Source: Allobosea sp. 117
GTDB taxonomy: Bacteria > Pseudomonadota > Alphaproteobacteria > Rhizobiales > Xanthobacteraceae
Reading direction: 5' to 3'
NCBI RefSeq assembly: GCF_000702305.1
Contig: NZ_JNLC01000015.1
Span: forward strand, 172,001-236,000
DNA: 64,000 nt
Of this stretch, positions 1-8,889 are shown one piece after another. How positions within the stretch are numbered: the first letter of the stretch is position 1; every line of letters begins with the position of its first letter. Below the pieces are notes generated by a model. It was not told the DNA's origin. It saw nothing but the letters and a program-made list of their open reading frames with translations, and searched no databases. The translations under genes were made by a program, and so were the position numbers.

Positions 1-1
1 C

Positions 2-2773
2 GACGTCGACTATCTGGTCGCCACCGACGCCATCGGCATGGGGCTGAACCTCGACGTCGACCACGTCGCCTTCGCCGGCGACGTGAAGTTCGACGGCTGG
101 CAGTTCCGCCGGCTCAACCCCGGCGAGCTGGCGCAGATCGCCGGCCGGGCCGGCCGCGCCCAGCGCGACGGCACTTTCGGCACCACCGGCCGCTGCCCGC
201 CCTTCGACGAGGAGATCGTCGAGCGGCTGGAGAGCCACAGCTTCGAGCCCCACCGCGTCCTGCAATGGCGCAACACCGATCTCGACTTCCATTCGATCGA
301 GGCGCTCGGCCGCTCGCTCGGCATCGTGCCGCGCGAGGACGGGCTCACCCGCGCCCCCACCGCCGACGATGTGCTGGTGCTGGAGGCGGCGGCCCGCGAC
401 CCCGAGGTGCGCGGTCTCGCCCATGGTCGCGAAGCTGTCGAAAGACTGTGGGAAGCTTGCCAGCTTCCGGACTACCGGAAGGTCTCGCCCGCCTCCCACA
501 GCGACCTCGTCATCACCGTTTACGGGTACCTGATGCGGGAAGGACGGATCGCCACGGACTGGTTCGCCAAACAAGTGGCCTTGGCGGACCGAGCGGAAGG
601 TGACATAGACACGCTGTCGGGGCGTATTGCGCAGGTCCGTACCTGGACCTTCGCGGCGAACCGGCCGGACTGGCTCCAGGACCCGGAGCACTGGCGAGAG
701 GTTACGCGGCGTGTGGAGGACCGGCTCTCCGACGCGCTGCACGAGCGGCTGGCACACCGCTTCGTCGACCGTCGGACCAGCGTCCTGATGCGGCGCCTGC
801 GAGAGAACACGATGCTCGAAACGGAAATTACCAAGACCGGCGACGTGGTGGTGGAAGGCCATGTCATCGGCCATCTGCTCGGTTTCCAGTTCGCCGCGGA
901 CCCCTCCGCCGGCGGCCCCGAGGCCAAGGCGCTGAGGGCGACCGCCCAGAAGGCGCTGGCCGGCGAGATCGAGAGCCGCGCCGCCAAGCTCGGCGAGGCG
1001 CCGGACGATGCCTTCGTGCTCAGCATGGACGGCACGCTGCGCTGGATCGGCGAGCCGGTCGCCAAGCTGATCCCCGGCGACGAGGTGCTGGCCCCGAAGC
1101 TCAAGATCATCGCCGACGAGCACCTCACCGGCCCGGCGCGCGATGGCGTTCAGGCCCGCCTCGACCTCTGGCTCAAGGCGCATATCGAGAAGCTGCTCGG
1201 TCCGCTGCTGGCACTCGGCCGCGCCGAGGACATCACCGGCATCGCCCGCGGCATCGCCTTCCAGATCGTCGAGTCGCTCGGCGTGCTGGAGCGCCACCGT
1301 GTCGCCGAGGAGATGAAGTCGCTGGCACAGGACGCCCGCGCTTTGCTGCGCAGCCACGGCGTGCGCTTCGGCGCCCACCACATCTATCTGCCGGCGCTGC
1401 TGAAGCCGGCGCCGCGCACGCTCGCCGCCCAGCTCTGGGGGCTGAAGCATGGCGGCCTGCAGCAGAAGGGCCTCGACGAGCTGCCGCATCTCGCCTCGTC
1501 CGGGCGCACCTCGATCCCGGTTGACCCGGAGATCCAGAAGGGCCTCTACCGCGCCGTCGGGTTCCGCGTCGCCGGCGAGCGGGCGGTGCGCGTCGATATT
1601 CTCGAGCGCCTCGCCGACCTCATCCGCCCGGCGCTCGCCTGGCGTCCCGGCATGAGCGGCGAGAAGCCGGCCGGGGCGTTCGACGGCAACGGCTTCGTCG
1701 CCACCGTCGCCATGACCTCGCTGGCCGGCTGCGCGGGCGAGGACTTCGCCTCCATCCTGCGCTCACTCGGCTACCGTATGGAGCGCCGCCCGGCCCCGCC
1801 GGTCGAGGCCGCTGCTGAGCCCGCTGCCGAGGCCGCGCCCTCCCCTGAGGTGACGGCGGATGCGCCGGCCGCCGAGGCGGCTCCGGCCGAGACCTCCGAG
1901 GCCGAGGCGTCCGACGTCGCCTTCGACCAGACGGTCGAGCCAGCGCTGGAGGAGGTCTCCCCGCCGTCCGCGGCAGAAGAGAGCTCCGCCGAGGCCGTCG
2001 CGGCTGAAGTCGTCGCGGTAGAAGCCGTGGTTCCCGAAACGCCGGTGCCAAGCGATCCGGTCTTCGACCAGACGGTCGAGCCCGCGCTCGAAGCGGCGCC
2101 GGCCGAGCCCGCCGCGCTCGAAGCCGCCGAGGCGGTGGAGAGCGTGGAGGCCGCCGCCGTCGAGACGGCCGAAGCCGCAGCAGCGGAAGAAATGGCCACC
2201 GAGGCTGCGCCGGCTGAGATTGCATCGGACGCGGCTCCCGCCGAGCCGGCGATGATCGAGGTGTGGCGGCCCGGCCGCCCGCCGGGGCAGCGCCCGCAGC
2301 ACCATGGCCGCGGCAAGCCGCATCACGGCCGCCCCGACCAGCGCGCCTCCGCGCCCGCCGGCGGCGAGGCGGCGGCCGGCCAGCCGGGCGAGCGCCGCCG
2401 CGAGGATGGCGACCGCTTCCGCAAGCCGCGGCGCGACGAGCGCTCGGACCGCCAGAGCGAGCCCAATGGCGAGCGCCGCCGCGAGGATCGCTCCGCGCGC
2501 TCCGACGGCCCGCGCCAGGAGCGCAGCGAGAATCCGCGCGGCGATCGTCCGCGTCAGGACCGCCCCCGCCAGGATCGCCCGCGCGAGGAGCGCGGCGACC
2601 GCCCGCGTTCCGAGGGCGGCAGCCGGCACGAGCGCTCGGCCGACCGCTTCCAGTCGCCGCGCCAGGACGGGCGCAACGACCAGCGGCGCGACAAGCCGGT
2701 CGACCCCGACTCGCCCTTCGCCGCCCTGCTCGCCCTGAAGGCGCGCATGGAGGCGGACAAGAACGGCGGCTGA
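2..2773 (+). CDS. Suv3-like DEAD/DEAH-box helicase, C-terminal part (5' end outside window)
   Basis: The frame is open from the first bases, so the start lies upstream. The visible part begins in helicase motif V (ATDAIGMGLNLD) and continues into motif VI (QIAGRAGR, about nt 131-157), the end of the second RecA-like lobe of a superfamily 2 helicase. A long conserved C-terminal domain follows to about nt 1790. Then come an Ala/Glu-rich linker (about nt 1790-2250) and an Arg/Asp/Glu-rich tail typical of RNA-binding proteins, ending in a conserved-looking DPDSPFAALLALK peptide. The linker carries a 21-nt exact duplication (1921-1941 and 2062-2082) encoding FDQTVEPALE twice. Family knowledge: alphaproteobacterial Suv3-like helicases next to an S4 protein; an RNA-unwinding role is inferred. 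Confidence 0.85.
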   Translation, partial: DVDYLVATDAIGMGLNLDVDHVAFAGDVKFDGWQFRRLNPGELAQIAGRAGRAQRDGTFGTTGRCPPFDEEIVERLESHSFEPHRVLQWRNTDLDFHSIEALGRSLGIVPREDGLTRAPTADDVLVLEAAARDPEVRGLAHGREAVERLWEACQLPDYRKVSPASHSDLVITVYGYLMREGRIATDWFAKQVALADRAEGDIDTLSGRIAQVRTWTFAANRPDWLQDPEHWREVTRRVEDRLSDALHERLAHRFVDRRTSVLMRRLRENTMLETEITKTGDVVVEGHVIGHLLGFQFAADPSAGGPEAKALRATAQKALAGEIESRAAKLGEAPDDAFVLSMDGTLRWIGEPVAKLIPGDEVLAPKLKIIADEHLTGPARDGVQARLDLWLKAHIEKLLGPLLALGRAEDITGIARGIAFQIVESLGVLERHRVAEEMKSLAQDARALLRSHGVRFGAHHIYLPALLKPAPRTLAAQLWGLKHGGLQQKGLDELPHLASSGRTSIPVDPEIQKGLYRAVGFRVAGERAVRVDILERLADLIRPALAWRPGMSGEKPAGAFDGNGFVATVAMTSLAGCAGEDFASILRSLGYRMERRPAPPVEAAAEPAAEAAPSPEVTADAPAAEAAPAETSEAEASDVAFDQTVEPALEEVSPPSAAEESSAEAVAAEVVAVEAVVPETPVPSDPVFDQTVEPALEAAPAEPAALEAAEAVESVEAAAVETAEAAAAEEMATEAAPAEIASDAAPAEPAMIEVWRPGRPPGQRPQHHGRGKPHHGRPDQRASAPAGGEAAAGQPGERRREDGDRFRKPRRDERSDRQSEPNGERRREDRSARSDGPRQERSENPRGDRPRQDRPRQDRPREERGDRPRSEGGSRHERSADRFQSPRQDGRNDQRRDKPVDPDSPFAALLALKARMEADKNGG

Positions 2774-2794
2774 GGCCGCCTCCCGGGAGGGCCG

Positions 2795-3079
2795 TTGTCC
2801 GCCGAGCGCCCCCGTCTCGATGCCTGGCTCTGGCACGCGCGCTGTGTGCGAACCCGCAGCGCCGCCGCCGATCTCGTGCGCGCCGGCCGGGTTCGGCTCA
2901 ACGGCACGCGGGTGAGCGCTCCCGCCCATGTCGTGCGCCTCGGCGACACGGTGACGGTGGCGCTCGATTCCCGCGTGCGGGTGCTGCGCGTCGCCGGCTT
3001 CGCCGACCGGCGCGGGGATGCGCAGGCGGCACAGGCTCTCTATATGGAAATCACCGAAGGGCCGGACGGCGCGGTATGA
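2795..3079 (+). CDS. S4-domain RNA-binding protein, Hsp15/HslR-like
   Basis: This 94-residue protein is almost entirely one S4 domain: RLDAWLWHARCVRTRS then the turn AGRVRLNGTRV. It matches the heat-shock protein 15 family, which binds stalled 50S subunits or rRNA. The best start is a TTG at 2795, with the Shine-Dalgarno-like GGGAGG a few bases upstream and 21 bases after the helicase stop, so the two genes are probably co-transcribed. Placement next to an RNA helicase fits an RNA or ribosome quality role. The family is clear; whether it acts as Hsp15 specifically is inferred. Confidence 0.8.
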   Translation: MSAERPRLDAWLWHARCVRTRSAAADLVRAGRVRLNGTRVSAPAHVVRLGDTVTVALDSRVRVLRVAGFADRRGDAQAAQALYMEITEGPDGAV

Positions 3080-3215
3080 TGCCGACCCGCCGCTCTGAAA
3101 CCGGCCCTCACGAGACCTGCGGCAGACGCAGGGCCGTTGTCCTTGCGCGGCATGGAGCGGTGCGATAGGTGAAGCGCGCGGGATAAACCACACGCCCGCG
3201 ACGGAGACTGATTTA

Positions 3216-3551
3216 ATGACCTACGTCGTCACGGATAATTGCATCAAGTGCAAATACACGGACTGCGTCTCCGTCTGTCCGGTCGACTGCTTCTATGAGG
3301 GCGAGAACTTCCTCGTCATCCATCCCGACGAATGCATCGATTGCGGCGTGTGCGAGCCGGAATGCCCGGCCGAGGCGATCAAGCCGGACACCGAGCCGGG
3401 CCTCGACAAGTGGCTCACCATCAATGCCGACTACGCCAAGGTGTGGCCCAACATCACCGACAAGAGGGACCCGCTGCCGGACGCGAAGGAGTGGGATGGT
3501 GTGGCCGACAAGCTACAGTATCTTTCGCCCGAACCCGGTAAGCAGGACTGA
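3216..3551 (+). CDS. fdxA: Seven-iron ferredoxin FdxA ([3Fe-4S][4Fe-4S])
   Basis: This is a 111-residue soluble ferredoxin and low-potential electron carrier. Cysteines at 9, 12, 17, 21 and 25 and a second set at 40, 43, 46 and 50 ([12 protein letters not shown]) give the 7Fe FdxA pattern, in which one cluster is 3Fe-4S. The roughly 50-residue C-terminal extension beyond the cluster domain is typical of FdxA. It is preceded by GGAG about ten bases before the ATG. The order S4 protein, fdxA, carD is common in Rhizobiales (from memory). The redox partner cannot be told from the sequence. Confidence 0.93.
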   Translation: MTYVVTDNCIKCKYTDCVSVCPVDCFYEGENFLVIHPDECIDCGVCEPECPAEAIKPDTEPGLDKWLTINADYAKVWPNITDKRDPLPDAKEWDGVADKLQYLSPEPGKQD

Positions 3552-3935
3552 CGTTGCGCTTCGCCCCAATCCTGCACCCGGCGGCCGACTGCACCCCGCC
3601 CGCGACAGCCGCGCGTCTCGCTGCGGCGCGGCAGCACTTTGATTCTTGAGCCAATTGTGCTATATTGGCTTTTGTGCAGTCGATTGGGTTTGCAATGAAG
3701 GTTCGCTCCCCGCAGGGGGCGTCATCCCCGCAATTGTGGACGGTTTTTCCTCCGGTGCGCGTCGAACCGCGCGCGGCGGGGCGTTTCCAATTTTCCCGCA
3801 TCGGCTGATTTCTCGGGCTTTCGCACAGGCGGGAGCTTTCATTCTTGTCCGCGGGCGCGCCTGTCCGCGGACCGGGATCGTGTCATCAAGGTCGCGCGGT
3901 CCCGTATCGGTCCGGACCCAGGAGCAGGACGCAGC
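3552..3935. other. Intergenic region carrying the carD promoter and a long leader
   Basis: These 384 bases between fdxA and carD hold no convincing gene. The first 85 bases are GC-rich spacer. An AT-rich patch at 3636-3675 contains the promoter described separately. The remaining roughly 260 bases would be an untranslated carD leader; I see no recognisable riboswitch in it. Confidence 0.6.
3639..3670 (+). promoter_or_regulatory. Sigma-70-type promoter for carD with overlapping inverted repeat
   Basis: TTGATT (3639-3644), a 16-base spacer and TATATT (3661-3666) make a good housekeeping promoter, placing the transcript start near 3673. The -10 element lies inside an inverted repeat AGCCAAT (3649-3655) / ATTGGCT (3664-3670) with an 8-base spacer. 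A repressor bound there would cover the -10; that reading is inference. Confidence 0.55.
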
Positions 3936-4535
3936 ATGTCGACGAAGAAGCCCTCCAACATCCGCCAGGGTTTCAAGACGGGCGAGCACATCGTTTATCC
4001 GTCCCACGGCGTCGGGCGTATCATGTCCATCGAGGAGCAGGAAGTCGCGGGCTTCAAGCTCGAACTGTTCGTCATCAATTTCGAGAAGGACAAGATGACG
4101 CTGCGCGTCCCGGTGCCGAAGATCGCCACCGTGGGCATGCGCAAGCTGTCCGAGCCGGCGGTCGTCAAGAAGGCGCTGGAGACGTTGAAGGGCCGCGCGC
4201 GCATCAAGCGCACCATGTGGAGCCGCCGCGCGCAGGAATATGAAGCCAAGATCAATTCCGGCGATCTCGTCGCCATCTCCGAGGTGGTGCGCGACCTCTA
4301 CCGCTCCGAGGCGCAGCCCGAGCAGTCCTACAGCGAGCGCCAGCTCTACGAGGCCGCGCTCGACCGCATGGCCCGCGAGCTCGCCGCCGTCGACAACCTG
4401 ACCGAGACCGAGGCGATCAAGCTGATTGAGCAGAACCTGCTCAAGGGCCCGCGCCGTGCCGGCAAGGCCGAGGCGGCGGACGAGGCCGAGGAAGCCGATG
4501 AGGTCGAGGCCGAGACCGAGGAAGAGGCCGCCTGA
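3936..4535 (+). CDS. carD: CarD/CdnL-family transcription regulator
   Basis: This 199-residue protein starts with a CarD-type RNA-polymerase-interacting domain (FKTGEHIVYPSHGVGRI, residues 14-30) followed by the helical C-terminal domain. CarD/CdnL proteins bind RNA polymerase beta and stabilise open complexes at rRNA and other promoters. The last 30 residues are an acidic Glu/Ala run (EAADEAEEADEVEAE), a lineage extension. The ATG at 3936 is preceded by GGAG about ten bases upstream. It has its own upstream promoter and downstream terminator, so it is probably monocistronic. Confidence 0.92.
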   Translation: MSTKKPSNIRQGFKTGEHIVYPSHGVGRIMSIEEQEVAGFKLELFVINFEKDKMTLRVPVPKIATVGMRKLSEPAVVKKALETLKGRARIKRTMWSRRAQEYEAKINSGDLVAISEVVRDLYRSEAQPEQSYSERQLYEAALDRMARELAAVDNLTETEAIKLIEQNLLKGPRRAGKAEAADEAEEADEVEAETEEEAA

Positions 4536-4568
4536 GGCACCTTCCCGGCATCTGCCGCCGATCATGGA

Positions 4569-4596
4569 AAGGCCCGGTCGAAAGCCGGGCCTTTTG
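4569..4596 (+). terminator. Intrinsic terminator of carD
   Basis: A perfect 9-bp stem AAGGCCCGG (4569-4577) / CCGGGCCTT (4585-4593) with a 7-base loop, followed by TTGC, lies 33 bases after the carD stop. Confidence 0.8.
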
Positions 4597-4700
4597 CTTG
4601 TCGGGACAAGCGATACCGCTCCATGCTGAAGGCGGCGCGCCGAACCCGCGCCGCTCCCGCCGGTCGACCGGAGGCTACCCGCCATGAGGATTGCTGCGTC

Positions 4701-5441
4701 ATGAGGATCGCCGTCATCGCCGACGTGCATGGAAACCTGATCGCGCTCGAGGCCGTGCTGGCGGACCTGCGCGGGGCGGCTCCGGATCTTGTGGTCAATC
4801 TCGGCGACCTCGTCTCCGGCCCGTTCGACCCGGCCGGCAGCGCCGAGACCCAGATGGGTCTTGGCTGCCCGACCATCGCCGGCAATCACGAGCGCGAGTT
4901 GCTCTCCGGCGGCGAAGGCGCGCTCGACGCCTTCGCCCGGCCGTTGCTGTCGCGCGCGCATCTCGACTGGATGGCGAGCCTGCCCGCGACCCTGTCGCTC
5001 GCCGAGGGCCGCGTCTTCGCCTGCCACGGAAGCCCGGCCGGCGGCGATCTCGAATATCTGCTCGAGGATGTCGGCTCGGGGCGCCCGACGCTCGATCGCG
5101 AGGACGCCATTCGGCGCCGGCTGGCGGGCATCGGCGCGGCACAGGTCGTCCTGTGCGGCCATAGCCACACGGCGCGGATCGTCATTCTGGACGGCGTGCT
5201 GATCCTTAATCCCGGAAGCGTCGGCATGCCCTGCTACCGCGCTGGCGAGCCCCTGCCGCATGTGGTGGAGACCGGCTCGCCCCACGCCCGCTACGCCCTG
5301 CTGCAGGACGGCCCCGCCGGCTGGGCGGCCGAGCTTCGGGCAGTGCCCTATGACACCGAGGCGGCGGCACTCCAGGCCGAGCGGGCCGGCCGGCCCGCCA
5401 TCGCGCATTCCGTGCGCACCGGCTGGCTGCCGCCCGCCTGA
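4701..5441 (+). CDS. Metallophosphoesterase (calcineurin-like, YfcE/MJ0936 type)
   Basis: This 246-residue protein has all the blocks of a dimetal phosphoesterase: DVHGN at the N-terminus, GDLVSGP, GNHE, CHGSP and the late GHSH. It probably hydrolyses phosphodiesters or phosphomonoesters with Mn or Fe in the cytosol; the substrate is unknown. The ATG at 4701 starts right at the first beta-strand (MRIAVIADVHGN). An in-frame upstream frame begins at 4623 but encodes no conserved residues. The start is nearly duplicated (ATGAGGATTGC at 4684, ATGAGGATCGC at 4701), with the upstream copy out of frame. Convergent with the M48 protease gene. Confidence 0.85.
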   Translation: MRIAVIADVHGNLIALEAVLADLRGAAPDLVVNLGDLVSGPFDPAGSAETQMGLGCPTIAGNHERELLSGGEGALDAFARPLLSRAHLDWMASLPATLSLAEGRVFACHGSPAGGDLEYLLEDVGSGRPTLDREDAIRRRLAGIGAAQVVLCGHSHTARIVILDGVLILNPGSVGMPCYRAGEPLPHVVETGSPHARYALLQDGPAGWAAELRAVPYDTEAAALQAERAGRPAIAHSVRTGWLPPA

Positions 5442-5460
5442 GGCTCAGGCTGGCATCAGG

Positions 5461-6972
5461 TCAGTCGGCGACGATCTTCAGTTCCTCGCCATAGGAAATC
5501 TTGGCGTTCCGCTCGATGCCGTTCAGCAGCAGGAAGCGCTCCAGCGGCCGATCCGGGACCTCCATCTTACCGGCGAGCTTGTCGACATTGTCGGCCAGCC
5601 CCGCCTCCACAACGCGGATGCGCAGCGGCTTCACCTTGTCCGCCTCCTCGATGGAGACACGGCGGAAGGTCGCCGCCGCCGTGCGGAACGATGCGTCGAG
5701 CTCGGGGGTGAGCTCGCGCGCCGCGAAGATCAGCCGGTAGACGTCGCTGCCGAAGCGGATGGCGAACATGCGGAACGACCACTGGTCGCCCCGTGCCACC
5801 GCGGTGGCCGCCGGAAATCCATTCAGCACCAGGCTCTCGACTGAGGAGATCTCCACCCCGTCGATCCAGCCGGAGGAGAGATACTGCGCCAGCGACTGGT
5901 CGGCGGCGACGCGCACGGCGTCGAGCCGCAGCGCCTCGCGCCCGGTGGTGGTGGCCCCCAGCACCGCCTGCGAGGTGTTCTCCAGCGTGAAACCGTCCGG
6001 GGCGGTGAAGGTGAAGCCGAGCTTGGGATGGAAGAAGCGCTGGCCGCGCACGAAGCCTTCCTTCGGGTCGTCGCCATAGACCATGCCGTCGATGGCGGCG
6101 AGATACTGCTCGCGGTCGCGCTCGCCGGGCTTGTCGGGCGAGGCGTATTCGCGGGCATTGGCGATGGCGATCGAGATGCGCTCGGGCGTCGCCGGATGGC
6201 TGGCGAGGAAATCGGCGCTGTCCGCCGAGGCGCTCTGGCCGATGGCGGTGGCGCGGAAATTCGCCTGCTTGCCCATGGCGGTGAGGAAGCGCGCCGCGCC
6301 ATAGGGGTCGAAGCCCGCCCGCGCGCTGATGCCGACCCCGATGGCGTCCGCCTCCAGCTCCTGCGCCCGCGAGAAGCTCGCCAGCGACATGCGGCTCTTG
6401 GCCAGCGCCAGCGCACCGAGATCGGCATCGTTGACCACGTCGGAGATCACCCGGCTCACCAGCACCGCCTGCTTCATCTGGTCCTCGCGGATCGCCGCGT
6501 GGTTGGCGATCACGTGGGCCATCTCATGCGACAGCACGGAGGCGAGCTCGGCGGTGTCGTTGGCGAGCGCGAGCAGGCCGCGCGTCACGTAGAGCGAGCC
6601 GTTCGGCAGCGCGAAGGCGTTGATCGCCGGCGAGTTGAGGATCGTCACCCGGTAACGCAGGTCCGGCCGCTCGGAGGCGGCGACCAGCCGGGCGACGACG
6701 TCCTGGATGAGCTGGCGGAGCTTCGGATCGTCATAGGCGCCGCCATAGGAGGCGACCAGCCGCTCGTGCTCCTTGCGCTGGGCGGGGGTGAGCGTCTCCT
6801 CCAGCGCGACGGGCGTGACCGCCGGGGACTTCGCCGCCTCCTGCTGGATATCGAGGCTCGCGCAGCCGGCGAGGAGCATCAGGGCGGCGGACAGGGTGGC
6901 GGCGCGGGCGCGCGAGGGCGCGCGCGTGACGAGCGCCACGCGACCGACCGCACTCACCCTCCGTCCGACCAT
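5461..6972 (-). CDS. M48-family metalloprotease lipoprotein with C-terminal conserved tail
   Basis: This 503-residue exported zinc protease has a lipobox (LLAGC, Cys37) that predicts lipid anchoring. The HEMAH zinc motif is at about residues 149-153 and the ELEAD glutamate ligand follows. The C-terminal half resembles BepA/YfgC-like periplasmic M48 proteases, which handle outer-membrane protein quality control. The last roughly 50 residues (FLLLNGIERNAKISYGEELKIV) look like a LysM-type ending seen in alphaproteobacterial homologues. The ATG at 6972 lies 2 bases after the stop of the nuclease gene, which suggests translational coupling. Function is inferred from the family. Confidence 0.85.
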   Translation of the reverse strand: MVGRRVSAVGRVALVTRAPSRARAATLSAALMLLAGCASLDIQQEAAKSPAVTPVALEETLTPAQRKEHERLVASYGGAYDDPKLRQLIQDVVARLVAASERPDLRYRVTILNSPAINAFALPNGSLYVTRGLLALANDTAELASVLSHEMAHVIANHAAIREDQMKQAVLVSRVISDVVNDADLGALALAKSRMSLASFSRAQELEADAIGVGISARAGFDPYGAARFLTAMGKQANFRATAIGQSASADSADFLASHPATPERISIAIANAREYASPDKPGERDREQYLAAIDGMVYGDDPKEGFVRGQRFFHPKLGFTFTAPDGFTLENTSQAVLGATTTGREALRLDAVRVAADQSLAQYLSSGWIDGVEISSVESLVLNGFPAATAVARGDQWSFRMFAIRFGSDVYRLIFAARELTPELDASFRTAAATFRRVSIEEADKVKPLRIRVVEAGLADNVDKLAGKMEVPDRPLERFLLLNGIERNAKISYGEELKIVAD

Positions 6973-6974
6973 GC

Positions 6975-7769
6975 TCACCGGTCTTCGTTCCCCACCAGCT
7001 CGATCTGCCCCGGCTCCCGCACCTCGATGGCGGGGCCTCCCTCTTCGAACACCACCCCGCGCACCCGCACCAGGCGTCCCGACATATCGTCGAGAGGTAT
7101 CTTTGCACCATTCAGTGCAGAACGGAATCGCTGCGGCACCGTCACGGTCAGGTCTTGCCGCCAGACCCGGCCAAAATTGAGGTAAAGCGCCGCGCGCCGG
7201 TCGCCGACCGATGCGACGCGCCCCTCGATCACCCCGTAGCGCCCCTCGAGCGCCCGCACGGCGGCGACATCCGACGCCTTCACCGGGAGCGAGGCCCACA
7301 GCCCGAGCCGCGCCTCCCGCGCCGAGCGTTCGGCCGCAGCGAGCCCTTCGAGGCATCCGGCATGCGCTGCATCGGGCCGCAGCACCGCAAGGCCGAGCTC
7401 GATCAGCGCATGCTGCAGCGTCTGCGCCTCGCCTTCGATGCGCGCGACGCCGACCAGCCGGCCATAGCGGTCGCCCTCCGGCGCGGCCGAGGCGACAAGG
7501 ATGCGCCGACCGACGGCCAATTCCCGCAGCGCCGTATCGCGCGCGGCGGCGTGATCATCATCGCCGAAATCGAGCGCCAGCCCGGCGAGCTTCAGCAGGC
7601 GGCCGTCCTCCAGCACGAGCTCGCCATGCATGCCCACCGCCGCCACGACGGAAGGACCATCACCCTGCGGACAACCCCTCGCCGCCTCGGCGCGCGCGGA
7701 GACGATACCCGCACCCAGCGCCGCGACCACGGCGAGGGCCTGCAGCGCAACGCCCCGGGACTGTCCCAT
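6975..7769 (-). CDS. Secreted thermonuclease-family (SNase-like) protein
   Basis: This 264-residue protein has an N-terminal signal peptide (hydrophobic stretch ending near SARAEA) and a staphylococcal-nuclease fold region including GDRYGRLVGVARI and ARLGLW. Many alphaproteobacterial members of this family pair an SNase domain with a C-terminal OB-like segment, as seems to be the case here (GRYGVIEGRVASVG, then LYLNFG). The start at 7769 (MGQSRGVAL) gives a normal signal peptide; the frame continues upstream without conserved residues. It is coupled to the downstream M48 protease. Whether it is an active nuclease is not certain. Confidence 0.72.
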   Translation of the reverse strand: MGQSRGVALQALAVVAALGAGIVSARAEAARGCPQGDGPSVVAAVGMHGELVLEDGRLLKLAGLALDFGDDDHAAARDTALRELAVGRRILVASAAPEGDRYGRLVGVARIEGEAQTLQHALIELGLAVLRPDAAHAGCLEGLAAAERSAREARLGLWASLPVKASDVAAVRALEGRYGVIEGRVASVGDRRAALYLNFGRVWRQDLTVTVPQRFRSALNGAKIPLDDMSGRLVRVRGVVFEEGGPAIEVREPGQIELVGNEDR

Positions 7770-8090
7770 CCGGCACCGGTTGCCGGTCGAATTCCGGCTC
7801 TCGCAGGCGATCGGGGAAGCAGGCAGTATCATCAGGCTGCAATGCCGCCTTCGGCAGAATTCCTCGCGGCCTTTATAGCAAAAGCCGGCCGGGAAGCCCA
7901 TCACGAATCGCCCGCAGGCCGCGCAGGCGCGCGCTTCCCACCGTGTGGCAAACCACCCGACCATGCGGAGGCGGCAGGACGGCGACGGTCGCCATGCCCG
8001 ACCTGACGTGCTAGAGAGCAGCGCCGTGGACCGAACGGATTCGATGCCGGACAGGCGCGGAACCCGGCGGGCTCACGAGCGACGGCGCGC

Positions 8091-8167
8091 CTCCCGGTAG
8101 CTCAGCAGGATAGAGCACAGGTTTCCTAAACCTGGGGTCATAGGTTCGAATCCTATCCGGGAGGCCA
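8091..8167 (+). tRNA. tRNA-Arg(CCU)
   Basis: A full cloverleaf can be drawn. The acceptor is CTCCCGG (8091-8097) / CCGGGAG (8157-8163). The D arm GCTC/GAGC follows. The anticodon stem CAGGT/ACCTG has loop TTCCTAA, with anticodon CCT at 8125-8127. The T arm ATAGG/CCTAT has loop TTCGAAT. Discriminator G8164 and an encoded CCA (8165-8167) complete it. CCU reads AGG. Confidence 0.95.
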
Positions 8168-8199
8168 GCCGGCCTCTCCGTCAGACTCGCGGATATCGA

Positions 8200-8319
8200 T
8201 CAGCGCCGACGACGGGCGGCAATTCGGACAGGTACGCGGCGCGGAGCGGGGCGAAGAGCGAGCAGGGCCGCGAAGCCCATGACTGCGGCCAGCAGCGAAA
8301 CGGTCATTGCACCGGACAT
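8200..8319 (-). CDS. Small single-span membrane protein (39 aa), hypothetical
   Basis: A 39-residue frame starts at the ATG at 8319 with a near-perfect Shine-Dalgarno GAGGAGG five bases upstream. The product has one hydrophobic helix (about residues 5-22, VSLLAAVMGFAALLAL) followed by a strongly basic tail ending in RRRR, which gives clear positive-inside topology. I do not recognise it. Support comes from the ribosome site and the composition; it lies alone between tRNA-Arg and the minus-strand assembly-factor gene, and a longer in-frame version would have no good start. Confidence 0.45.
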   Translation of the reverse strand: MSGAMTVSLLAAVMGFAALLALRPAPRRVPVRIAARRRR

Positions 8320-8493
8320 TTTGTCCTCCTCGGCACGCCTTTGATACGCCCTCCCGGTGGCAAGATCACGCCCGCCGGCCATCCACACACCACCATATAA
8401 CCACGAACCGGCCCGATCGCTGCACCTCACCTGCGATTTTTCCGGTTCGCCTTTCGTCGCGTCCCCATCCGCACACGGCGCCGCGGACACGCC

Positions 8494-8727
8494 CTAGAAA
8501 TCCGAGGCGATGCCCTTCACCTCCCAGTCGCCGTAGCGCACCGGCTCCGGGCCGCCCCGGCCGTTGATCTCGACGGGCGGCGCCTGTGCCTCGGCCGCGC
8601 GGGCCGCCGCCCGGCGCTCCTCGGCCTCGGCGAGCGCCCGCTGCGCCGCCGGCGTCAGCGCCCTTGCGGGCGGCGCGTCGTTGGAGGCGGCCGGGGGCGC
8701 TGCGCCCTTGGTGTCTGCATCGCTCAT
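8494..8727 (-). CDS. DUF1674 / succinate dehydrogenase assembly factor 4 (SdhAF4) family
   Basis: This 77-residue protein is disordered in its N-terminal half (Ala/Pro/Glu-rich). It ends in the family signature [19 protein letters not shown]. Mitochondrial SDHAF4 binds the flavinylated SdhA subunit and helps complex II assembly; alphaproteobacterial members are called DUF1674. The C-terminal motif is intact. It is divergent from htpX and has no sdh genes nearby in this window, so its role rests on the family alone. Confidence 0.85.
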   Translation of the reverse strand: MSDADTKGAAPPAASNDAPPARALTPAAQRALAEAEERRAAARAAEAQAPPVEINGRGGPEPVRYGDWEVKGIASDF

Positions 8728-8889
8728 CGGCGCATGGGATCATCCGGCGGCGGCGGCCGTCAAGCCGGGCGGTGCCGGCGCGGCGACACGACTCGCGGCA
8801 CGCGGGCGCGGGCTCCCTTGCGTAAGGCGGGCGACCTTCCCATCCTCTTACCGGGCCGGCGCAGAGACGATGCCGCCCCGGAGGGACAG

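Noticed and set aside
1763-2316. Repeat-rich open frames on the minus strand over the helicase tail
   Set aside because: They are mirror images of the Ala/Glu- and Arg-rich coding repeats; no ribosome site or conserved motif.
3660-5408. A 582-codon minus frame over carD and the metallophosphoesterase
   Set aside because: It runs across a promoter and a terminator and has no domain.
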